From the NCBI RefSeq assembly GCF_000717055.1, contig NZ_JNXI01000020.1, positions 1 to 64,000 of the forward strand: DNA of 64,000 bases, given 5' to 3'. Position numbers and translations under genes: made by a program. Below the pieces are notes generated by a model. It saw only the letters and a list, made by a program, of their open reading frames with translations, was not told the DNA's origin and did no database searches. The stretch is from Streptomyces iakyrus. Its GTDB lineage: Bacteria; Actinomycetota; Actinomycetes; Streptomycetales; Streptomycetaceae. Position 1 is the first letter of the stretch. The number at the start of each line of letters is the position of its first letter. Positions 40,768-49,974 of this stretch are shown here, one piece after another.

Positions 40768-42616
40768 AAGAGGTCTCTGTCACAACCGCCAGCAGTGAGC
40801 CCGGCTCCACCTGTTGACCGGGGGTGACCGGCAAAGCCGTCAGCGTTCCCGTCACCGGTGCGGTGACCTTGTGCTGCATCTTCATCGCCTCCAGCCAGAG
40901 GAGGGGCTCGCCCGCCTTCACGGGCACGCCCGCCGTCAGACCGTCGGCGACGCGGACGACCGTGCCCGGCATGGGGGCCAGGAGGGAGCCGGGGGCGTGC
41001 TGGGCGGTGGGGTCGGGGAAGCGGGGCAGGGCGGTCAGGGCCGTGGTGTTGACGTAGACGTGGTCTCCGTAGCGGGCGACCTCGTACTTCCGCTGCACTC
41101 CGTCCACGTCGAGGATCACGAGACCGCTGTCGGCGTGCACCACCCGTACTCCGTCCGCCTCCAGGCCCTCCCTCGTGTGCCGGTAGCGGGCCTCGTGCTC
41201 CTCGCCCGCCATCAGGTAGCGCTTGGTCTGCGGCTGTGAGGGGACGTTGCGCCAGCCGCCGAAGCCGGGGCGGGAGCGGGCCCGGGCGTCGGCGAGGGCG
41301 GCGGCCAGGGGGGCGTGCGGGTCGGGGCGCGGTTCGGTCAGGCCGGGCAGGTGGCGGTCGTAGAAGCCGGTGTCCATGCGGGCCGCGGTGAACTCGGGGT
41401 GGCGCAGGGAGCGGACCAGGAGGTCGCGGTTGGTGACGGGGCCGTGGATCTCGGCGCGTTCCAGGGCTGTGGCGAGTCGGCGGAGGGCCTCCGCGCGGGT
41501 CGGGGCGTGGGCCACCACCTTGGCGAGCATGGGGTCGTAGTGGACGCCGATGTCGTCGCCGTCCGTGTAGCCGGTGTCCAGGCGGACGGGCCCGGGGACG
41601 GACAGGCGGTGCAGGGTGCCGGTCTGCGGGGACCAGTCGCGGGCGGGGTCCTCGGCGTACAGGCGGGCCTCGATGGCGTGACCACGCGCGCGGGGCGGTT
41701 CGGCGGCCAGGGGGTGGCCCTCGGCGATCCGGATCTGCTCCGCGACCAGGTCGATGCCGAACACGGCCTCCGTGACGGGGTGTTCGACCTGGAGGCGGGT
41801 GTTCATCTCCAGGAAGTGCGCGTGGCCGCCGGCGACGAGGAACTCGACCGTTCCGGCGCCCACATAGTCGACGGCCCGGGCGGCCCGTACGGCGAGGGCG
41901 CGGACCTCCTCGTCGAGCGCGGCGGACAGGCCGGGTGCCGGGGCCTCCTCGATCACCTTCTGGTGGCGGCGCTGGAGGGAGCAGTCGCGGGTGCCGAGGG
42001 CCCGGATCGTGCCGTGGGTGTCGGCGAGTATCTGCACCTCCACGTGGCGGCCGTTCTCCACGTACGGCTCGACGAAGACCTCGCCGTCGCCGAAGGCACT
42101 CGCCGCTTCGGCTCGGGCGGCGGCCAGTTCGGCGTCCAGGTCCGCCAGGTGCCGTACGACGCGCATGCCGCGGCCGCCGCCGCCCGCCGCCGCCTTGACC
42201 AGCACGGGCAGGTCGGCCTCGGTGACCTCGGTGAGGGGCCGGATGTCCATGAGCTGCTTGGCGCGGGTCTTGGACGCCATCGCCTCGATCGCCGACGGGG
42301 GCGGTCCTATCCAGGCCAGGCCCGCGTCCTGGACGGCCCGGGCGAAGGCGGCGTTCTCGGAGAGGAAGCCGTAGCCGGGGTGCACGGCGTCCGCTCCGGC
42401 GGCGACGGCGGCCTTCACGATCAGGTCGCCGCGCAGGTAGGTGTCGGCGGGGGTCTCCCCCGGGAGTCGTACGCTCACGTCGGCCACGCGCGCGTGGAGG
42501 GCGTTCGCGTCGGCGTCCGAGTGCACGGCGACGGTCCGGATGCCCAGGTCGTGGCAGGTGCGGAAGACGCGGCAGGCGATCTCGCCCCGGTTGGCGACCA
42601 GCACAGAAGTGATCAC
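40766..42616 (-). CDS. Acyl-CoA carboxylase alpha subunit (biotin carboxylase + BCCP)
   Basis: 616 aa. The biotin-carboxylase part has VLVANRGEIACRVFRTC, HPGYGFLSENAAFA, the ATP-grasp glycine loop KAAAGGGGRGMRVV, EPYVENGRHVEVQI and EMNTRLQVEHPVTE. The C-terminal biotinyl domain has the biotin site in LWLEAMKMQHKV. Just before the Gly loop the usual AGVP-containing strand appears shortened (KQLMDIRPLTEVTEADLP). GTG 42616 starts at VITSVLVANRGE; the longer upstream frame is a beta-subunit shadow. Works with the beta subunit encoded 11 bases upstream. Confidence 0.9.
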   Translation of the reverse strand: MITSVLVANRGEIACRVFRTCHDLGIRTVAVHSDADANALHARVADVSVRLPGETPADTYLRGDLIVKAAVAAGADAVHPGYGFLSENAAFARAVQDAGLAWIGPPPSAIEAMASKTRAKQLMDIRPLTEVTEADLPVLVKAAAGGGGRGMRVVRHLADLDAELAAARAEAASAFGDGEVFVEPYVENGRHVEVQILADTHGTIRALGTRDCSLQRRHQKVIEEAPAPGLSAALDEEVRALAVRAARAVDYVGAGTVEFLVAGGHAHFLEMNTRLQVEHPVTEAVFGIDLVAEQIRIAEGHPLAAEPPRARGHAIEARLYAEDPARDWSPQTGTLHRLSVPGPVRLDTGYTDGDDIGVHYDPMLAKVVAHAPTRAEALRRLATALERAEIHGPVTNRDLLVRSLRHPEFTAARMDTGFYDRHLPGLTEPRPDPHAPLAAALADARARSRPGFGGWRNVPSQPQTKRYLMAGEEHEARYRHTREGLEADGVRVVHADSGLVILDVDGVQRKYEVARYGDHVYVNTTALTALPRFPDPTAQHAPGSLLAPMPGTVVRVADGLTAGVPVKAGEPLLWLEAMKMQHKVTAPVTGTLTALPVTPGQQVEPGSLLAVVTETS

Positions 42617-42627
42617 TGAGGGTTTCC

Positions 42628-44226
42628 TCACATCCGGAAGACGCCGAAGCCGCCGCGGGCGCCCTCGTAGGGGGCGGTGTGGATCGCGGACAGGCACAGG
42701 CCGAGGACGGTGCGGGTGTCGCGCGGGTCGATGACGCCGTCGTCGTAGAGCCGCCCCGACAGGAACATCGGCAGCGACTCGGACTCGATCTGCTGCTCGA
42801 CCATGGCGCGCAGCGCGGCGTCCGCCTCCTCGTCGTAGGGCTGGCCCTTGGCGGCGGCGGACTGGCGGGCGACGATCGACAGCACGCCCGCGAGCTGCTG
42901 CGGGCCCATGACGGCCGACTTGGCGCTGGGCCAGGCGAAGAGGAAGCGGGGGTCGTAGGCGCGGCCGCACATGCCGTAGTGCCCGGCCCCGTAGGAGGCG
43001 CCCAGCAGGACGGACAGGTGCGGGACCTTCGAGTTGCTCACCGCGTTGATCATCATCGCGCCGTGCTTGATGATGCCGCCCTGCTCGTACTCCCTGCCGA
43101 CCATGTAGCCGGTGGTGTTGTGCAGGAACAGCAGCGGGATGTCGCGCTGGTTGGCGAGCTGGATGAACTGCGCGGCCTTCTGGGACTCCTCGCTGAACAG
43201 CACGCCCCGGGCGTTGGCCAGCACCCCGACGGGGTAGCCGTGGAGCGTGGCCCAGCCGGTGGTCAGGCTCGTCCCGTACAGCGGCTTGAACTCGTCGAAG
43301 TCGGAGGCGTCGACGATGCGGGCGACGACCTCGCGCGGGTCGAAGGGGCTCTTGAGGTCGCCGGGGACGATGCCCAGCAGCTCCTCCGCGTCGTACTTGG
43401 GCGGCTCGGCGGGGCCCGGATCCCCGTACGCCTTGCGGTGGTTGAGGCGGGCGACCACGCGCCGGGCCTGCCGGAGCGCGTCCTGCTCGTCGACGGCGAA
43501 GTGGTCGGCGAGGCCCGAGGTGCGGGCGTGCATCTCGGCGCCGCCCAGGGACTCGTCGTCGCTCTCCTCCCCGGTCGCCATCTTCACCAGCGGCGGGCCG
43601 CCGAGGAACACCTTCGCCCGCTCCTTGACCATGATCACGTGGTCGGACATGCCGGGGACGTAGGCGCCGCCCGCGGTGGAGTTGCCGAAGACGACCGCGA
43701 CGGTCGGGATGCCGGCGGCGGACAGCCGGGTGAGGTCGCGGAAGATGGCGCCGCCGGGGATGAAGATCTCCTTCTGGGACGGCAGGTCGGCGCCGCCGGA
43801 CTCCACCAGGCTGATCACGGGCAGCCGGTTGGCGAGGGCGATGTCGTTGGCGCGCAGGGCCTTCCTCAGCGACCAGGGGTTGCTCGCCCCGCCGCGCACG
43901 GTGGGGTCGTTGGCGGTGATCAGGCACTCGACGCCCTCCACGACCCCGATGCCGGTGACGAGGGACGCGCCGACGGTGTGGTCACTGCCCCAGGCGGCCA
44001 GCGGGGACAGCTCCAGGAACGGCGTGTCCGGGTCGAGGAGCAGCTCGATGCGCTCGCGGGCGAGGAGCTTGCCGCGCCCCCGGTGCCGTGCGACGTACTT
44101 CTCGCCGCCGCCCGCGAGGGCCTTGGCGTGCTCGGCGTCGAGTCCGGCGAGCTTGCCGAGCATGGCCTCGCGGTTGGCCCGGTACTCCGGGTCGTTGGGG
44201 TCCAGGGCGGAGGTCAGGACGGTCAC
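42628..44226 (-). CDS. Acyl-CoA carboxylase beta (carboxyltransferase) subunit
   Basis: 532 aa with N and C carboxyltransferase halves. Motifs include ITANDPTVRGGASNPWSLRK, FGNSTAGGAYVPGMSDHVIM, LFLHNTTGYMVGREYEQGGI and GASYGAGHYGMCGRAYDPRF. This type carboxylates branched acyl-CoAs (methylcrotonyl- or geranyl-CoA in known cases). GTG 44226 overlaps the AtuA-like gene stop as GTGA. With the AtuA-like gene, an ACAD and an enoyl-CoA hydratase, the operon resembles leucine/isovalerate or acyclic-terpene catabolic clusters. Confidence 0.92.
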   Translation of the reverse strand: MTVLTSALDPNDPEYRANREAMLGKLAGLDAEHAKALAGGGEKYVARHRGRGKLLARERIELLLDPDTPFLELSPLAAWGSDHTVGASLVTGIGVVEGVECLITANDPTVRGGASNPWSLRKALRANDIALANRLPVISLVESGGADLPSQKEIFIPGGAIFRDLTRLSAAGIPTVAVVFGNSTAGGAYVPGMSDHVIMVKERAKVFLGGPPLVKMATGEESDDESLGGAEMHARTSGLADHFAVDEQDALRQARRVVARLNHRKAYGDPGPAEPPKYDAEELLGIVPGDLKSPFDPREVVARIVDASDFDEFKPLYGTSLTTGWATLHGYPVGVLANARGVLFSEESQKAAQFIQLANQRDIPLLFLHNTTGYMVGREYEQGGIIKHGAMMINAVSNSKVPHLSVLLGASYGAGHYGMCGRAYDPRFLFAWPSAKSAVMGPQQLAGVLSIVARQSAAAKGQPYDEEADAALRAMVEQQIESESLPMFLSGRLYDDGVIDPRDTRTVLGLCLSAIHTAPYEGARGGFGVFRM

Positions 44227-45893
44227 AGCAGGGCCTCCGGTATCTCCAGGTGGCGGGAGCGCAGCCATTCGCCGAGGGCCTTGGCCTGCGGGTCGAAGCG
44301 GTGCTGCGCGGCGACGCCGGCGCCGAGGATCCCCTCGACGACGAAGTTGAGGGCGCGCAGGTTCGGCAGCACGTGCCGTACGACGGTCAGTCCGCCGCTC
44401 TCGGGGATCAGCTCCCGGAAGCGGGCGACGGTCAGCTCGTGGGCGAGCCAGCGCCAGGCGTCGTCCGTGCGGGCCCACACCCCGACGTTGGCGTTGCCGC
44501 CCTTGTCCCCGCTGCGGGCGCCCGCGACGAGGCCGAGGGGAGCCCTGGTGACCGGCCCGGGCGGGAGCGGCGCGGGGAGCGGCGGCTGCGGCACCTCGTC
44601 GAGTACGGCCGTGTCGTGGGCCGGCGGCACGGGGACCCGGCGCCCGTCATGGAGGACGGCCACATGGTCGACGCCACCATGAGGGACGTACACATCCTCG
44701 AAGACCCCGTACGGCGAGCCCTTTCCGGGTGGTGCCGACACATGGAAGCCGGGGTAGCTGGCGAGTGCCAGCTCTACGGCCGCCCCGCTCAGCGCCCGAC
44801 CGACGGCCTCCTGGTCGGAGTCCCGGACGACGAGCCGCAGCAGCGCGCTCGCGGTCTCCTCGCTCGGGGCGTCGGCGCGGTCGGTGCGGGCGAGCTCCCA
44901 GCGCACGTCGGCGACCTTGCCGAGGGCGGGTTCCATCTGGTCCCGCACCAGGGCGGCCTTGGCCTCGATGTCGAGGCCGGTGAGCACGAAGACGACCTCG
45001 TTGCGGAAGCCGCCGAGCCGGTTGAGCCCGACCTTGAGGGCGGGCGGCGGTGCCTCTCCGCGCACGCCCTCGATGCGCACCCGGTCGGGCCCGTCCTGGC
45101 TCAGCCGTACGGTGTCCAGCCGGGCGGTGACGTCCGGCCCCGCGTACCGGGCACCGGCCGTCTCGTACAGCAGCTGCGCGGTGACCGTGCCGGTGTCGAC
45201 GAAGCCGCCGGTGCCGGGGTGCTTGGTGATGACGCAGCCGCCGTCCTCGTACAGCTCGGCGAGCGGGAAGCCGGGGCGGCGGACGTCGCCTTCCCGGAAG
45301 AAGGCGTAGTTGCCGCCGGTGGCCTGGGCCCCGCACTCCAGAACGTGCCCGGCGACGACGGCGCCCGCGAGCCGGTCGTAGTCCGCTCGGCTCCACCCGA
45401 AGTGGGCGGCGGCCGGCCCGGTGACGAGGGCGGCGTCCGTCACCCGGCCGGTGACGACGACGTCGGCGCCCGCCCGCAGGCACTCCGCGATGCCGAAGCC
45501 GCCGAGGTAGGCGTGGGCGGCGATGCTGCCGGGGTAGGCGGCGGTGAGGTCGTCGCCCGTCACATGGGCGACGCGCACGGGGATGCCCAGCCGGCCGGCC
45601 AACCGCCGTACGGCGTCGGCGAGTCCGGCCGGGTTGAGACCGCCCGCGTTGGTGACGATCCGGACGCCCCGCTCGTGCGCGAGACCGAGGCAGTCCTCCA
45701 GCTGCCGCAGGAAGGTGCGGGCGTATCCGCCGGCCGGGTCCTTGAGGCGGTCGCGGCCGAGGATGAGCATGGTCAGCTCGGCGAGGTAGTCACCGGTGAG
45801 GACGTCGAGTTCGCCGCCGGTGAGCATCTCGCGCATCGCGTCGAAGCGGTCGCCGTAGAAGCCGGAGGCGTTGCCGATGCGGAGGGTCGTCAC
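44223..45893 (-). CDS. AtuA-like protein (DUF1446, acyclic terpene utilisation family)
   Basis: 556 aa. The N-terminal DUF1446 region (about 1-380) has RIGNASGFYGDRFDAM, GGLNPAGLADAV and ADVVVTGRVTDAALV. The C-terminal small domain (about 430-540) has SGDKGGNANVGVW, typical of AtuA-like C-termini. In Pseudomonas, atuA is in the citronellol/geranyl-CoA cluster; the biochemical role is unsettled. GTG 45893 (VTTLRIGNASG); GTGA overlap with the beta subunit downstream. Its presence next to an acyl-CoA carboxylase is the usual context for the family. Confidence 0.87.
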   Translation of the reverse strand: MTTLRIGNASGFYGDRFDAMREMLTGGELDVLTGDYLAELTMLILGRDRLKDPAGGYARTFLRQLEDCLGLAHERGVRIVTNAGGLNPAGLADAVRRLAGRLGIPVRVAHVTGDDLTAAYPGSIAAHAYLGGFGIAECLRAGADVVVTGRVTDAALVTGPAAAHFGWSRADYDRLAGAVVAGHVLECGAQATGGNYAFFREGDVRRPGFPLAELYEDGGCVITKHPGTGGFVDTGTVTAQLLYETAGARYAGPDVTARLDTVRLSQDGPDRVRIEGVRGEAPPPALKVGLNRLGGFRNEVVFVLTGLDIEAKAALVRDQMEPALGKVADVRWELARTDRADAPSEETASALLRLVVRDSDQEAVGRALSGAAVELALASYPGFHVSAPPGKGSPYGVFEDVYVPHGGVDHVAVLHDGRRVPVPPAHDTAVLDEVPQPPLPAPLPPGPVTRAPLGLVAGARSGDKGGNANVGVWARTDDAWRWLAHELTVARFRELIPESGGLTVVRHVLPNLRALNFVVEGILGAGVAAQHRFDPQAKALGEWLRSRHLEIPEALL

Positions 45894-45924
45894 GAGGCCG
45901 CCTCCTCGCCGCTGCGCTCGGGCG

Positions 45925-46719
45925 TCACGAGGAGGACCCCTTCGGCGGGCGTCCACCGCCGGGCGGGCCCGCGAAGGCCTGGGCGATGCCGAGCCAGCGG
46001 TCGGCGTCGGGGCCGTCGGCGCGCAGGGCGAGGCCGGTGCGGTGGGCGCGCTGGGTGACCAGGAGGCAGAAGTCGAGTGCGGATCCGGTGACGCGCTGCG
46101 CGGCGTCCTCGGGGCCGTACGTCCACAGGTCGCCCGAGGGGGCGCGCAGTTCGACGCGGAAGGGGTCGGCGGGCGGGGTGAGGCCGTGCACGCCGTAGGC
46201 GAAGTCCCGGGTCCGCACCCCGAGCCAGGCCACATGCCGCAGCCGGTCGGTGGGCGGGCGCACCACACCCAGGGCGTCGGCCACGTCCTGCCCGTGGGCC
46301 CAGGTCTCCATGAGCCGGGCCGTCGCCATGGAGGCGGCCGACATGGGCGGGCCGTACCAGGGGAAGCGCGCGCCGGGCGGGGCGGCCCGCAGGGCGTCCT
46401 CCAGTGCCGTACGCCCGGCACGCCACCGGGCGAGCAGCTCGCCGGGCGGGGCTCCCGCGCCCTCTTCGGCGCCCTCGTCGACGAAGGAGCCGGGCGCGGC
46501 GAGGGCCTTCTCGACCAGTGCGTGGAAGCCGTCGGCGTCCGTGACGGCGAGCAGGGCCGAGCGGTCGGTCCAGGCGAGGTGGGCGATCTGGTGGGCCACG
46601 GTCCAGCCGGGCGCGGGGGTCGTGAGCGACCAGCGCAGCGGGGACAACCCGGCCACGAGACGGTCGAGTTCCTCGCTCTCCTCGTGCAGATCGTCGATCA
46701 CGGAGGTCGGATCGGACAC
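45925..46719 (-). CDS. TIGR03084-family protein (DinB/MDMPI fold)
   Basis: 264 aa. The N-terminal four-helix mycothiol-dependent-isomerase-like fold has the histidine-bearing [19 protein letters not shown] and a second His in [16 protein letters not shown], the metal-binding pattern of MDMPI/DinB proteins. This named family is found beside AtuA/carboxylase clusters in actinobacteria; function unknown. GTG 46719 with GAGGGGAG upstream is chosen over an ATG at 46812, which lies in the operator. First gene of the operon. Confidence 0.85.
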   Translation of the reverse strand: MSDPTSVIDDLHEESEELDRLVAGLSPLRWSLTTPAPGWTVAHQIAHLAWTDRSALLAVTDADGFHALVEKALAAPGSFVDEGAEEGAGAPPGELLARWRAGRTALEDALRAAPPGARFPWYGPPMSAASMATARLMETWAHGQDVADALGVVRPPTDRLRHVAWLGVRTRDFAYGVHGLTPPADPFRVELRAPSGDLWTYGPEDAAQRVTGSALDFCLLVTQRAHRTGLALRADGPDADRWLGIAQAFAGPPGGGRPPKGSSS

Positions 46720-46791
46720 GGGCGCTCCCCTCGGGGCACGGCGGTGTGCGGGGTGGTGCGGCGTGCTGAGGAGCATGGCAGCGGTATCAGA

Positions 46792-46820
46792 AACAATCAA
46801 GCGTGCTTGCATGAATTGTT
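46792..46820. promoter_or_regulatory. Operator/promoter candidate of the carboxylase operon
   Basis: CAAGC-GT-GCTTG at 46798-46809 is a palindrome with 5-bp arms. It is flanked by AACAAT (46792-46797) and ATTGTT (46815-46820). The AT-rich patch is unusual for the surrounding GC. It lies about 80 bases upstream of the operon's first start codon. Probable target of the TetR regulator at the operon's end. Confidence 0.6.
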
Positions 46821-46921
46821 GCGGTGGCCGAGAGCCGGGGAAGCGTGCCGGGCGCCGCGGGGCAGGCGGGACGGTGAGGCTCCGCCAGGGCTCACCCGTG
46901 CCCCGTCCGGCGCCTCAGCGC

Positions 46922-47524
46922 TCAGCCGGCCGCGTCCGCTTGCCGCGCCGCCTCCTCCAGCCTGCGCCGGTGGGCCTCCCGCCCGGCCCGGTCGCCCGGC
47001 CCCATGCTGTCCTTGCCCGGCGTCAGGCCGACCGCGCCGTCGATGAGTTCGCGCACGATGTCGGCGTGACCGGCGTGACGGCAGGTGTCGGCGATCACGC
47101 GCACCATGATGTGGTGCAGCGTGGTCTCGCGCCGCTCCTCGGGCCACCAGGGGACGTGACCGGTCGCCTCCAGCGGAAGCGCCGCGATCGTGGCGTCCGC
47201 GTGTTCCCATGCCCGGCGGTACAGCCCGGCGATGTCCTCACGTGACTCGTCGGGGGTGGCCCACATGTCGGCCTCGGGTTCGGCGTCCTGCGTGTACCAC
47301 CAGGGCGGCGGGTCCTCGCCGAAGAAGGGCCGGCCGAAGGTGTCGCCGAAGTACCCCAGCTCCACTCCGGCGGTGTGTTTGACCAGCCCGAGCAGGTTGG
47401 TGCCGGTCGGTGTCAGGGGGCGGCGGATGTCGTACTCGGAAAGCCCGTCGAGCTTCCACAGCAGGGCGTCACGAGCGTCCTGGAGGTAGCGGAGGAGGTC
47501 GGCCTTCGGGTCCGGTGTGGTCAT
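46922..47524 (-). CDS. DinB-family protein (DUF664-like)
   Basis: 200 aa. Helical-bundle metal-binding pattern: His in LLGLVKHTAGVELGYFG, then HHIMVRVIADTCRHAGHADIV with further His residues. Related DinB-like proteins are thiol- or metal-dependent transferases, but this subfamily has no known activity. ATG 47524; no clear ribosome-binding site. It lies upstream of the carboxylase operon in the same direction but is separated from it by the operator region. Confidence 0.85.
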   Translation of the reverse strand: MTTPDPKADLLRYLQDARDALLWKLDGLSEYDIRRPLTPTGTNLLGLVKHTAGVELGYFGDTFGRPFFGEDPPPWWYTQDAEPEADMWATPDESREDIAGLYRRAWEHADATIAALPLEATGHVPWWPEERRETTLHHIMVRVIADTCRHAGHADIVRELIDGAVGLTPGKDSMGPGDRAGREAHRRRLEEAARQADAAG

Positions 47525-47596
47525 GCGCGCAGTGTGGCACCCGGCACTGACAGCCTGGCCGGACCGCACGGGCGGCCGCTCCTCTCGCGGGGCGAC

Positions 47597-48556
47597 TCAG
47601 CCCTCCAGGCCGGTGCTTTCCAGCGCCGCGCGCTTCTTGCGCCCGCCGCCCACCTGGGTGCGCACCGCGCCCATGCTCGCCGCGACGACCAGGGCGATCG
47701 CGGCTGCCTCGGCGGCGCTGAGGGCCTGGTCGAGGATGAGGAAGCCGGCCGTCGCGGCGATGGCCGGCTCCAGGCTCATCAGGATCGCGAAGGTGGAGGC
47801 GGGCAGGCGGCGCAGGGCGAGGAGTTCGAGCGTGTAGGGCAGCACCGAGGAGAGCAGGGCGACCGCCGCGCCCAGGCCCAGCGTCACCGGGTCGAGCAGC
47901 CTCGCCCCCGACTCGGCGATGCCCAGGGGCAGGAACAGCACCGCTCCCACCGCCATGGCCAGCGCCAAGCCGTCCGCCTGCGGGAAGCGGCGGCCCGTAC
48001 GGGCGCTGAAGACGATGTAGGCCGCCCACATGGCGCCGGCCCCCAGGGCGAAGGCCGCTCCTGTGGGGTCGAGGCCGCTGAAGCCTCCCCCGCCCAGGAG
48101 GAAGACGCCACCGAGGGCCAGCGCCGCCCAGACGACGTTGATCGCGCGGCGGGAGGCGAAGACCGAGAGGGCGAGCGGGCCGAGGACCTCCAGCGTCACC
48201 GCGGGACCCAGCGGGATGCGGGCGACGGCCTGGTAGAAGAGGCCGTTCATGGCGGCCATGGTGATGCCGAAGACGACGACGGTGCCCCAGTCGGTGCGCG
48301 AGTGGCCTCGCAGCCGCGGGCGGCAGACCAGGAGCAGCACGACGGCCGCGACCAGCAGGCGCAGCGCCACGACGCCGAGGGCGCCCGCCCTGGGCATGAG
48401 CGTGACGGCCAGGGCACCGCCGAACTGCACGGAGATCCCGCCCGCGAGCACCAGGCCCACGGGTCCGAGGGAGCCGAGCCGACCCGGGCCGGGGGCCGGT
48501 GCGGTGGCGTCGGCGGTCGCGGACGAGGGCGAGGTGGCGGTCTCCGGCGTGGTCAC
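47597..48556 (-). CDS. EamA/DMT-family exporter (RhtA-like)
   Basis: 319 aa with ten hydrophobic segments in two EamA repeats. The second repeat begins about residue 180 (AAYIVFSARTGRRFPQADGLA); VLPYTLELLALRRLPASTFAILMSLEPAIA is the conserved region of RhtA-type amino-acid exporters. N-terminal 30 residues are Ala/Thr/Pro-rich and likely disordered. ATG 48556. Upstream (48557-48717) is an AT-richer gap with repeated TGTAC units that may be its promoter/operator. Confidence 0.88.
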   Translation of the reverse strand: MTTPETATSPSSATADATAPAPGPGRLGSLGPVGLVLAGGISVQFGGALAVTLMPRAGALGVVALRLLVAAVVLLLVCRPRLRGHSRTDWGTVVVFGITMAAMNGLFYQAVARIPLGPAVTLEVLGPLALSVFASRRAINVVWAALALGGVFLLGGGGFSGLDPTGAAFALGAGAMWAAYIVFSARTGRRFPQADGLALAMAVGAVLFLPLGIAESGARLLDPVTLGLGAAVALLSSVLPYTLELLALRRLPASTFAILMSLEPAIAATAGFLILDQALSAAEAAAIALVVAASMGAVRTQVGGGRKKRAALESTGLEG

Positions 48557-48717
48557 TGGCGGGTCCTGTGCTCGGGATCGGTGTCAGGGGTGCTGCGCGT
48601 GTGCGGTGCGTACACCGGAATACACTCTATGTACAGCCCGATGCACTGCACAGTCCAGGGTAATGGACTCTGTCAGGTGCGTGAACCCATTTTGCCTCTG
48701 TCTCGTGCTGTGAGATG

Positions 48718-49854
48718 TCAGCGGCGGGCGAGGTACAGGTTCAGCGCCTTGTACAGCAGCCGGTTGAGCGGGTAGTCCCATTCGCCGAGGTACTCGACGG
48801 CCTCACCGCCGGTGCCCACCTTGAAGCGCAGCAGGCCCAGCAGGTGGCTGGACTCCTCCAGGGTGTCGGTGATGCCGCGCAGGTCGTAGACGGCGGCGCC
48901 GAGTTCGTGCGCGTCGGTCATCATGCGCCACTGCACGGCGCTGCTCGGCTGAACCTCGCGGCGGCGGGCGGTGGAGGCACCGTAGGAGTACCAGACGTGG
49001 TCGCCGACGGTCAGCATCGTGGCGGCGGCGAGCACGTCGCCGTCGTGGTGGGCGAGGTAGAGCCGCATGCGGTCCGGGTGTTCGGCGGTGAGCGCGCTCC
49101 ACATCCGCTGGAAGTACGGCAGCGGGCGCGGGACGAAGCGGTCCCGCTCGGCGGTCTCGCAGTACAGCTCGTGGAAGGCCTTCAGGTCCTCCAGGTCGCC
49201 GCGCACGACTTTCACCCCGGCCTTCTCGGCCTTCTTGATGTTGCGGCGCCACTGCTGGTTCAGGCCGTTGTGGATGTCCTCGAGCGACCGGCCGGCGAAC
49301 GGCACCTGGAAGACGTAGCGCGGCTGGCCCGCGGCGAAGCCGTCCTCGCCGGACGCCTCGGACTGGCGCCAGCCCATCCGGCGCAGGCTGTCGGCGACCC
49401 GGCCGGCCCGCGGTTCGTACGACGTCGCCCGCACGTCGCGCAGCCGCCGGGCGGCCGGGTCCGCGATGGCCGCCTTGACCGCGTCGGCGCTCCAGCGGCG
49501 CACCACGACCGGCGGGCCCATCCGCACCGCGAAGGCGCCCCGCCGTCGCAGGTGCGCGAGCATGGGCTCCAGCAGCCGTTCGAGGCCGGGCTCCTGCCAG
49601 TCGATCAGCGGGCCCTCGGGAAGGTAGGCGAGGTACCGCGGCAGCCCGGGCAGGCGCGGCCCGGGCAGGGGGCGCAGCAGCACGAGGCCCGCGCCGACGA
49701 GCTGTCCGCCGCCGTCGAACCAGCCGAGGCTCTCCGCCCGCCAGTCGGGCTTGACCTCGCCCCAGGAGGGCACCTGGGTGTGGCTCGCGGAGGGGCGAGC
49801 CGTGACGAACGCGAGGTGCTCCTCACGGGTGATCGGCTGGACGCGGACGCTCAT
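48718..49854 (-). CDS. FemABX peptidyltransferase family protein
   Basis: 378 aa, two GNAT-like halves. Conserved parts are QVPSWGEVKPDWRAESLGW, LNQQWRRNIKKAEKAGVKVV and LYLAHHDGDVLAAATMLTVGDHVWYSYGA with the C-terminal VGTGGEAVEYLGEWDYPLNR. These enzymes add amino acids from aminoacyl-tRNA to peptidoglycan precursors; in Streptomyces FemX adds the bridge glycine. Whether this is the bridge enzyme or a paralogue is not decidable here. ATG 49854. Confidence 0.9.
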   Translation of the reverse strand: MSVRVQPITREEHLAFVTARPSASHTQVPSWGEVKPDWRAESLGWFDGGGQLVGAGLVLLRPLPGPRLPGLPRYLAYLPEGPLIDWQEPGLERLLEPMLAHLRRRGAFAVRMGPPVVVRRWSADAVKAAIADPAARRLRDVRATSYEPRAGRVADSLRRMGWRQSEASGEDGFAAGQPRYVFQVPFAGRSLEDIHNGLNQQWRRNIKKAEKAGVKVVRGDLEDLKAFHELYCETAERDRFVPRPLPYFQRMWSALTAEHPDRMRLYLAHHDGDVLAAATMLTVGDHVWYSYGASTARRREVQPSSAVQWRMMTDAHELGAAVYDLRGITDTLEESSHLLGLLRFKVGTGGEAVEYLGEWDYPLNRLLYKALNLYLARR

Positions 49855-49974
49855 GCGCGGGCTCCTTCGAGCAGCGGCCCTCGACGGGCGGTGGCTGGTT
49901 CCGCGAGCCTAGGAGCGGCTTCGGCCCGCCCCCGGTTCAGACACTCGGGTCCGCCCTCCCGTGGCCCGAACGCC

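Noticed and set aside
48557-48717. Repeated TGTAC units between the EamA and FemABX genes as an operator
   Set aside because: Only two imperfect direct copies (TGTACA and TGTACG) with no dyad symmetry. Kept as a remark in the EamA entry, not as a site.
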